The position numbers were made by a program, and so were the translations under genes. 64,000 nucleotides of DNA. Origin: Desnuesiella massiliensis (GTDB taxonomy: Bacteria > Bacillota > Clostridia > Clostridiales > Clostridiaceae). The DNA lies in NCBI RefSeq assembly GCF_001403615.1, contig NZ_LN879455.1:434001-498000 (forward strand), written 5' to 3'. Below the pieces are notes generated by a model. It was not told the DNA's origin. It saw nothing but the letters and a program-made list of their open reading frames with translations, and did no database searches. Positions 59,320 through 64,000 of the stretch are shown here, one piece after another (the first letter of the stretch is position 1; every line of letters begins with the position of its first letter).

Positions 59320-59421
59320 TAGGGATCCAACTTCAACTACTAACTTATACATGCACAATAATGGCTTAAAGATGTCAATTTGGAACATGTATAAGTTGAA
59401 TTTTGGCAGTATTTCTCTATA
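59320..59421 (-). repeat. Dispersed repeat family B, copy 3
   Basis: Minus-strand copy of the element: TATAGAGAAATACTGCCAAA, then CAACTTATACATGTTCCAAA, TTGACATCTTTAAG and CATGTATAAGTTAGTAGTTG, ending GGATCCCTA. It has the clearest inverted AACTTATACATG / CATGTATAAGTT pair of the three copies. It lies after the ArsR-type gene. Confidence 0.72.
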
Positions 59422-59524
59422 TTACAAAAATGTAAGATTTGATTATGATTTTGTAATATAGGTAGATGGAAAAGCTATATGAATAAGGAGTAAAATATAT
59501 TTAAAAACCTGAGGTGAGTTTTAT

Positions 59525-60169
59525 ATGAAAAGAAAGCTAATGGTTTTTACATTTATATTTTTCCTCCTTTTTAGTTTTTATACAGCTAAAGTAAGTGATA
59601 ACTATGTCATTGATAAAAATTTAAAACAATATATAATGACTATAAATAAAAATTATGTTACTATAGATGAAATTCCTAAAAGCCTTCAAGACACTCTTTT
59701 ATTAGTAGAGGATAAAAAGTTTTATTGCCATAGAGGATACGATGTAAAGGCAATAGCTAGAGCTTTTGTAGTTAATTTTAAAGCAGGAGAGATAAAAGAA
59801 GGCGGAAGTACTATAACTCAGCAGTTAGTTAAAAACTTATTTCTTTCTTCAGAACAGACTGCTACTAGAAAAATCAAGGAAATAATATTAGCAGTAAAAT
59901 TAGAGAGCACCTATAGTAAAGAAGAAATCATGGAAATGTATTTAAATGTTATCTATTACGGTAATGGAGCCTATGGAATACAGAATGCTAGTAATTTATA
60001 TTTTAATAAAAATGTATGGTCATTATCAAAGGAAGAAATAGCAATGTTAGTAGGAATACCACAAGCACCAAACCTTTATAATCCTAAGAGCAATCCTGAA
60101 AAGGCAAGAAAGAGGCAGAAGCAAATTCTTACCATTATGGAAGAGAATAAAATAATAAAAGATTTTTAA
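59525..60169 (+). CDS. Monofunctional GT51 peptidoglycan glycosyltransferase
   Basis: A 214-residue membrane-anchored glycosyltransferase. A single N-terminal helix (KLMVFTFIFFLLFSFYTA) is followed by the GT51 domain: LLVEDKKFYCHRGYDVKAIARA with the catalytic Glu and the conserved HxGxD pattern, then EGGSTITQQLVKNLFLS and TRKIKEIILAVKLESTYSKEEIMEMYLN, ending AMLVGIPQAPNLYNP. It polymerises lipid II outside the cell. No penicillin-binding transpeptidase domain follows, so it resembles MtgA/monofunctional PBP-type enzymes. AGGTGAG upstream of ATG. Terminator follows. Confidence 0.9.
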   Translation: MKRKLMVFTFIFFLLFSFYTAKVSDNYVIDKNLKQYIMTINKNYVTIDEIPKSLQDTLLLVEDKKFYCHRGYDVKAIARAFVVNFKAGEIKEGGSTITQQLVKNLFLSSEQTATRKIKEIILAVKLESTYSKEEIMEMYLNVIYYGNGAYGIQNASNLYFNKNVWSLSKEEIAMLVGIPQAPNLYNPKSNPEKARKRQKQILTIMEENKIIKDF

Positions 60170-60172
60170 GAT

Positions 60173-60211
60173 AAAAAGTGCCTTCCGCATTGTGAAAGGT
60201 ACTTTTTATTT
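60173..60211 (+). terminator. Terminator of the transglycosylase gene
   Basis: AAAAAGTGCCTT and AAGGTACTTTTT form the stem, followed by TATTTT. Confidence 0.8.
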
Positions 60212-60332
60212 TGAAACACCTTTTATTATTAGGTATAATAAAAGAATACATAATGAATTTGGTTATTTATTAATGATAATGTTATAAAACTGTGAAAAAA
60301 TTATAAAAAGTATAAAAATTAGGAGGCTGACT

Positions 60333-61082
60333 ATGATTCCATTTAAGGATACTTATTACCAAAATAAAGTTAGAGAATTCAATGACAAATGTAATATAAA
60401 AAGTGATTTTCACCTAGGAGATTTTAGCATTGAGTACATAATGTTTAAAACTGGTAGAATAAATGCCTATATGCATGTGTATAAAGGAGATTTTTATAAC
60501 TACCCAATATTAAAAGAAAAAGAACAGCTATGGATGGGAGTTACCCCTTTAGAAGTAGGTGGATGCTATGAGGCTATAAGAAGAGCCCAGGGAAAAGTAG
60601 GGGTAGTAGGACTAGGGTTAGGATATTTTGTACAGGAAATATTAGAAAAAGAAAAGGTTCAAGAGATTGTAGTATATGAAAAAAGCTCTGAGGTCATAGA
60701 GCTCTACAACAAAAATTTTGGCTATAATCCTAAATTAAAAATAATTAATGTGGACGCATTTAAAGCTGAGAAGGAGCGTTTTGACTTCTTCTTCATGGAT
60801 ATTTATAAAAATGAAATTTGCTATGATATAGTAGAGGATTATTTAAAATTAAATAGTATTTTTGAAATAAAAGAATATGCCTTTTGGGGATTAGAACATT
60901 TAATTTTAAGCTGTGATAGCGAAGATATTGCAAAGGCTAGATTACCAGAAGCTTGGATTACCATGGCAGATAGTTTAGGAGATAGATTCTATCAATCAAA
61001 GTATAAAGAGAACTTTGTAGCCTTAGATTATAAACTTTGCAAGAAACTTTTAGGGGGTTTTGAGCAGATATTCAATAATTAA
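60333..61082 (+). CDS. Class I SAM-methyltransferase-like/Rossmann-fold protein of unknown function
   Basis: A 249-residue cytosolic protein. The centre holds a Gly-rich loop VGVVGLGLGYFVQEILE (about 91-107), followed by an acidic end of strand two (VVYEKSSEVIELYNKNFGYNPKLKIINVDAF), which together read as a Rossmann-like SAM- or nucleotide-binding fold close to spermidine synthases. FDFFFMDIYKNE follows at the usual strand-four position. I see no catalytic motif that defines a substrate. The C-terminal 80 residues are unassigned. AGGAGG is upstream. It stands alone between the transglycosylase terminator and a small membrane protein gene. Confidence 0.6.
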   Translation: MIPFKDTYYQNKVREFNDKCNIKSDFHLGDFSIEYIMFKTGRINAYMHVYKGDFYNYPILKEKEQLWMGVTPLEVGGCYEAIRRAQGKVGVVGLGLGYFVQEILEKEKVQEIVVYEKSSEVIELYNKNFGYNPKLKIINVDAFKAEKERFDFFFMDIYKNEICYDIVEDYLKLNSIFEIKEYAFWGLEHLILSCDSEDIAKARLPEAWITMADSLGDRFYQSKYKENFVALDYKLCKKLLGGFEQIFNN

Positions 61083-61216
61083 TCTTAAAAGTCAAGGGAG
61101 ACCTTGGCTTTTAATCTTTTTTATGTCTCCTTAATAAATCTTAATATTTTTTTGATTAATATCTTAATACTTAAGCTTTAAAATAAAGATAAAATCTAAG
61201 GGGAGATGAAAAAGAT

Positions 61217-61363
61217 TTGAGAAGAATTTTGATTATAAGATTTATATCAATAGTTTTTTTAATAAGTATCTTTTTATTATTTAAGGCGTACTTGGAATTA
61301 GTAACTACGCTAATAGCTATTTTATCATTTTACTATTTTTCAAGCTTAAAGAATAAATATTAG
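61217..61363 (+). CDS. Small membrane protein (48 residues)
   Basis: A 48-residue hydrophobic protein: MRRILIIRFISIVFLISIFL, then LFKAYLELVTTLIAILSFYY, then FSSLKNKY. Two membrane helices with a positive N-terminus and a Lys-rich tail are predicted. It starts at TTG with AGGGGAGATG upstream and ends 16 bp before the VTT protein gene, so the two are probably one operon. I do not recognise the family. Confidence 0.5.
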   Translation: MRRILIIRFISIVFLISIFLLFKAYLELVTTLIAILSFYYFSSLKNKY

Positions 61364-61379
61364 TGGGGGAGGATATAAA

Positions 61380-61895
61380 ATGGAGTTTATATACTTTTTA
61401 ATATGCTTCTTTCAGCCTATATTTATACCTATTCCAGAAGCTGTAACTATCATATCAGCTAGTGAAATTTTGGGGCCTTTTAAAGCTTTTATAATTGCCT
61501 TTTTAGGAACTGTTAGTGGTATAATAGCTATGTATTCTATAGCTAGAATAGCTGGTGAAAAATATGTGAAAAAATTTATAAAGTCTGATCAACTAATTAA
61601 ATATAGCAATTATGTAAAGAAAAATGAAATTTTAATTACAGGATTACTTTTTATACTTCCAGTATTACCAGATGAAATTGTTTGTATGGGAGCAGGAATT
61701 ACAGGAATTTCTTTTAAAACATTTGTATTAATCGCAGTTTCATCTAAACTAATCACTTCTCTTACCTTTGCTTATTCATTGCAATTAGCAAATATCCTAG
61801 CAATAAGTAAATTCCAATTAATATTCATAGAGTTATCAATATTATTAGCATTTACTATAATTAGTCGAAGAAAAAATATAAGGGCGCAAAGGTAA
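61380..61895 (+). CDS. VTT-domain (DedA-like) membrane protein
   Basis: A 171-residue membrane protein with about five helices resembling the VTT/SNARE-associated domain of DedA and TVP38 proteins: IPIPEAVTIISASEILGPFKAFIIAFLGTVSGIIAMY near the start, RIAGEKYVKKFIKS, then GLLFILPVLPDEIVCMGAGITGI, where the conserved acid-Pro segment lies, and a last helix. DedA-type proteins are implicated in lipid carrier recycling and membrane homeostasis. It is shorter than typical 200-residue DedA proteins. TGGGGGAGG upstream; a terminator follows. Confidence 0.75.
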   Translation: MEFIYFLICFFQPIFIPIPEAVTIISASEILGPFKAFIIAFLGTVSGIIAMYSIARIAGEKYVKKFIKSDQLIKYSNYVKKNEILITGLLFILPVLPDEIVCMGAGITGISFKTFVLIAVSSKLITSLTFAYSLQLANILAISKFQLIFIELSILLAFTIISRRKNIRAQR

Positions 61896-61919
61896 TTTAG
61901 ATTTAAAATAGAGAATTTA

Positions 61920-61951
61920 TAAAAATACCCGCATAGACGGGTATTTTTATT
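61920..61951 (+). terminator. Terminator of the VTT gene
   Basis: AAAATACCCG and CGGGTATTTT form the stem around CATAGA, followed by T residues. Confidence 0.88.
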
Positions 61952-61959
61952 ATAAACAC

Positions 61960-62022
61960 CTACTTGACAATACAAGGTAGTAACAGTATTATAAAACTAA
62001 GCTACTTGTTAATACAAAGTAG
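61960..62022 (+). promoter_or_regulatory. PadR operon promoter with twin operators
   Basis: TTGACA (61964-61969), 17 bases and TATTAT (61987-61992) form a strong promoter. CTACTTG-acaata-CAAGGTAG (61960-61980) overlaps the -35. CTACTTG-ttaata-CAAAGTAG (62002-62022) lies just past the start point. The two near-identical palindromes begin exactly 42 bp apart, four helical turns, as expected for repression by two PadR dimers. Confidence 0.7.
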
Positions 62023-62048
62023 CTATAAATAGAATAGAAGGAGAGCAT

Positions 62049-62369
62049 ATGGCTAAGGATACACAAATTCTAAAAGGTATTTTAGAGGGTTGCTTACTTA
62101 AGATAATTGAAAATCATGAAACCTATGGCTATGAAATTTGCGAAAAGCTGATGAATTATGGATTTAGTGATATTACCGAGGGGAGTGTTTATCCAATTCT
62201 CATAAGATTAGAAAAGAAAGAAAATATTTATTCTATAACAAAAAAGTCACCTTTAGGTCCTATGAGAAAATATTATTTTTTAACTGAAAAAGGAAAGAAG
62301 GAGCTTAAAGATTTTATGGACTCCTGGGAAGAAATAAATAATGCAGTTAAAAGGGTATTGGAGGAATAA
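62049..62369 (+). CDS. PadR family transcriptional regulator
   Basis: A 106-residue PadR-type winged-helix repressor: TQILKGILEGCLLKIIENHETYGYEICEKL at the start, GFSDITEGSVYPILIRLEKKENI as the recognition region, and KYYFLTEKGKKELKDFMDSWEEI at the end. The small size without a long C-terminal domain is typical of the PadR-s2 (LmrR-like) type. Its promoter carries two matched palindromes, so it very likely represses itself and the three following genes. Ribosome binding site GAAGGAGA. Effector unknown. Confidence 0.92.
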   Translation: MAKDTQILKGILEGCLLKIIENHETYGYEICEKLMNYGFSDITEGSVYPILIRLEKKENIYSITKKSPLGPMRKYYFLTEKGKKELKDFMDSWEEINNAVKRVLEE

Positions 62370-62372
62370 AAA

Positions 62373-63074
62373 ATGTTTGATAATTATGAGTTAAAAAGAA
62401 TTAGGCTAAGAGAAAAAGAAAAACTAGATTCTAAAAATAAAGTTCTTTTTCAATGTATTACAGAATATATAAATTGCTGTGATATTACTAAGAGTGACAA
62501 AGAAGAAATTCTTCATGAAATATTAGATAGTTTGCTTCAGTGTGAGCAGAAAAATAAGGATGTAGAGATCTTTATAGGACAAGATTATAAAAAGTTTTGT
62601 GATGCCATAGTAGATGAATATAGCAGTTCTACAACGAGGCTATATATAGCCGTAAATTTTATAGAGAAGTACTTTATTCAGTTATTTATAATCTGCACTA
62701 TAATGTTTTTAGCTCAAGGATTTCAAGGAGGACAGTTTAGCATAGATTTAAAAGATTTTTACCTTGCTAATATAATAGTTCTATTCATAAGGCCCTTATC
62801 CACTACTTTTAAAAAGAAAAATATTGAAGTGCCATTATTATATAGGATAACAATGCTGCCAAACTCCCTTTCTACAGAGAAAAAGTGGTATAAAACTCTT
62901 TTCATCTTTGTAATTATCTTTACTGCTATTGCTTTACTGGCAGGAAGAGAAATATTGAATAAACCTTTGTATTTTTCTAATTTATGGCCCATATTACTTA
63001 TTTTTAGTATAATTATATGTTGCATACATTTTTATAAATATTATAATAAGATAAAGCATCATATTAATATTTAA
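62373..63074 (+). CDS. HAAS-like (DUF1700/DUF1048-type) membrane protein
   Basis: A 233-residue protein. The N-terminal 90 residues are cytosolic and helical (EKLDSKNKVLFQCITEYINC, EEILHEILDSLLQCEQ, VEIFIGQDYKKFCDAIVDEY) and resemble the HAAS domain that PadR neighbours often carry. Four membrane helices follow, at about 105-125, 130-150, 175-195 and 205-225 (IQLFIICTIMFLAQGF, FYLANIIVLFI, TLFIFVIIFTAIALLAG, WPILLIFSIIICCIHFY). It starts 3 bp after the padR stop. HAAS proteins are thought to pass an envelope signal to PadR-type regulators, which is inference here. Confidence 0.65.
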   Translation: MFDNYELKRIRLREKEKLDSKNKVLFQCITEYINCCDITKSDKEEILHEILDSLLQCEQKNKDVEIFIGQDYKKFCDAIVDEYSSSTTRLYIAVNFIEKYFIQLFIICTIMFLAQGFQGGQFSIDLKDFYLANIIVLFIRPLSTTFKKKNIEVPLLYRITMLPNSLSTEKKWYKTLFIFVIIFTAIALLAGREILNKPLYFSNLWPILLIFSIIICCIHFYKYYNKIKHHINI

Positions 63075-63087
63075 AGAGGAATTATAA

Positions 63088-63339
63088 ATGAATGTTGACA
63101 TTTTAAATTTATTAAACATGACTTTGATGTTCTTATTAATTTTTTCTTTTGTAGGAATTATAGTAAATACCTACAGGCAATATAGAAAAAATTTTGTACA
63201 GAATTTAAGCAAGAATATATTGTTAAGAGCCTTAAATTTTGTATTTAATATACCAAAATCTCAATATACTTCTTATGAAAAATATAGAATATGGATATTT
63301 ATAGAAAAGATTAGAGTTAAAAATAATGCTTATGAATAA
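63088..63339 (+). CDS. Hypothetical small membrane protein in the PadR operon
   Basis: An 83-residue protein with one N-terminal membrane helix (LMFLLIFSFVGIIVNTYRQY) and a strongly basic, Phe/Tyr-rich cytosolic part (KNFVQNLSKNILLRALNFVF, YEKYRIWIFIEKIRVKN). I do not recognise a family. It lies 13 bp after the HAAS-like gene and 26 bp before the YidC-like gene with ribosome binding site AAGAGGA. A small accessory protein of the YidC-like insertase is conceivable. Confidence 0.55.
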   Translation: MNVDILNLLNMTLMFLLIFSFVGIIVNTYRQYRKNFVQNLSKNILLRALNFVFNIPKSQYTSYEKYRIWIFIEKIRVKNNAYE

Positions 63340-63365
63340 AATTTAGAATTAAGGGAGAGATTTAG

Positions 63366-63992
63366 TTGAGCATTATTTTAAATTCTTTTAAATGGATATT
63401 AGATAATTTAGTTTTAGTAGTAGGTGACTATGGAATAGCCATAGTTTGTTTAACCTTAATAGTACGAATGTTTTTATTACCCTTTTCTATTAAGCAAAAA
63501 AAGGATTTAGTTAAGCAGCAAGAAGTTACTAATAAGATTAATAGTATAAAGGAAAAATATAAAAATAATTCCAAAGCCCTTGAAGGAGAACTTGCTAAAT
63601 ATCAAGGGGAATATTTAAAATCCTTTGGGGGTTGCTTAGTTTTAATAATACAGGCACCTATTATGATGAGCCTATATGGGGTTATTAGATCTATTGCTAC
63701 TAATGAAGGAACGGTGTTGGTGCCGTGGGTTAGCAATATTTCGTTATCAGATCCATATTTTATATTACCAATAATATATATGATATTTATGGTTTTACCT
63801 ACTATTTTTGATTATTTGTATAATAAGCCTAAAAGCAATGAAAGCAATATAAAAACCATGTTAATTATGAATCTCATATTTGCTTTACTTATATCTATAA
63901 AATTACCCGTAGGATTAGCTATTTACCTTATAACCTTTGCAGCTTTTTCCTTTGGTGAAAATTTAGTATATAAAGTATTCTTAAAAAATTAA
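63366..63992 (+). CDS. yidC: YidC/Oxa1-family membrane insertase
   Basis: A 208-residue insertase with about five helices. LNSFKWILDNLVLVVGDYGIAIVCLTLIVRMFLLPFSIKQKK contains the first core helix with the conserved Arg of the hydrophilic groove, followed by the coiled cytosolic loop (EVTNKINSIKEKYKNNSKALEGELAKYQGEYLKSF). PIMMSLYGVIR, then ILPIIYMIFMVLPTIFDYLY and a last helix with KLPVGLAIYLI close the fold. No lipobox or signal peptide is seen, unlike classical Gram-positive YidC1. It starts at TTG 63366 with AAGGGAGAG upstream. It is not next to rnpA or rpmH but in a PadR operon, so it is probably an accessory, conditionally expressed copy. Confidence 0.88.
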   Translation: MSIILNSFKWILDNLVLVVGDYGIAIVCLTLIVRMFLLPFSIKQKKDLVKQQEVTNKINSIKEKYKNNSKALEGELAKYQGEYLKSFGGCLVLIIQAPIMMSLYGVIRSIATNEGTVLVPWVSNISLSDPYFILPIIYMIFMVLPTIFDYLYNKPKSNESNIKTMLIMNLIFALLISIKLPVGLAIYLITFAAFSFGENLVYKVFLKN

Positions 63993-64000
63993 TTTTAGAC

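Noticed and set aside
1..64000. tRNA, rRNA, CRISPR arrays, insertion sequence genes
   Set aside because: No cloverleaf, rRNA signature, regular repeat-spacer array or transposase reading frame was found by reading; only short non-coding repeats were.

Overview
The window is AT-rich chromosomal DNA of a low-GC Gram-positive, spore-forming anaerobe, most likely Clostridium or a close relative. The grounds are strong AGGAGG-type ribosome binding sites, AT-rich codon use, lipoproteins with Bacillota-type signals, a GerMN-domain spore-germination-type lipoprotein, a YuaF/flotillin pair, an adenosylcobalamin riboswitch with a cobinamide salvage operon, and a TPP riboswitch with a thiamine salvage operon. 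I see no rRNA, tRNA, CRISPR array, intact transposase or prophage. The ZIP transporter at the left edge is cut by the window; the last gene (yidC-like) is complete.

Layout. 1-5.3 kb: ZIP metal transporter end, GerMN lipoprotein, YjbR, DUF1292 and PF04020 membrane protein genes, then an NfeD/YuaF-like gene with flotillin. A strongly structured candidate RNA lies at 2910-3118 on the minus strand. 5.5-19.6 kb: a carbohydrate island with a binding protein, two permeases, a six-hairpin glycosidase, a YesL protein, an AraC regulator, a two-subunit ABC exporter, and GH4 and GH36 alpha-galactosidases. Three promoters here share paired TAACAT-type half-sites spaced exactly 21 bp at a fixed distance from the -10 box, which suggests one AraC regulon. 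19.7-31 kb: ECF sigma/anti-sigma pair, RsgA-type GTPase, APC amino acid permease, VanZ-RDD protein, phosphoesterase, a 55-aa zinc ribbon protein, a DEAD-box helicase and a histidyl-tRNA synthetase. 31-42 kb: two related sensor kinases (one with a PocR domain), then a cobalamin riboswitch and cobT-U-S-C-Q-cbiB-cobD. 42-46 kb: divergent siderophore ABC importer genes with a Fur-like site. 46-53 kb: msrA, an ABC-2 drug/peptide exporter and its two-component system. 53-57.3 kb: TPP riboswitch-controlled thiW-thiD-cytX-thiM-thiE. 57.4-64 kb: MFS/ArsR pair, GT51 transglycosylase, Rossmann-fold protein, small membrane protein with VTT protein, and a PadR operon carrying a HAAS-like membrane protein and a YidC homologue.

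Three families of short non-coding repeats are scattered through the window: (a) elements with AATTCACAATGCACAATT-like inverted ends, (b) about 102-bp elements containing AACTTATACATG...CATGTATAAGTT, and (c) two about 110-bp long palindromes starting TATAGGAGGATGTGAAAAA. Regulation is unusually readable: two metabolite riboswitches, a Fur-like site, an AraC-type regulon, a PadR double operator, an ArsR-type palindrome, a probable ATT start codon at cobT, and a hairpin over the thiW ribosome binding site.
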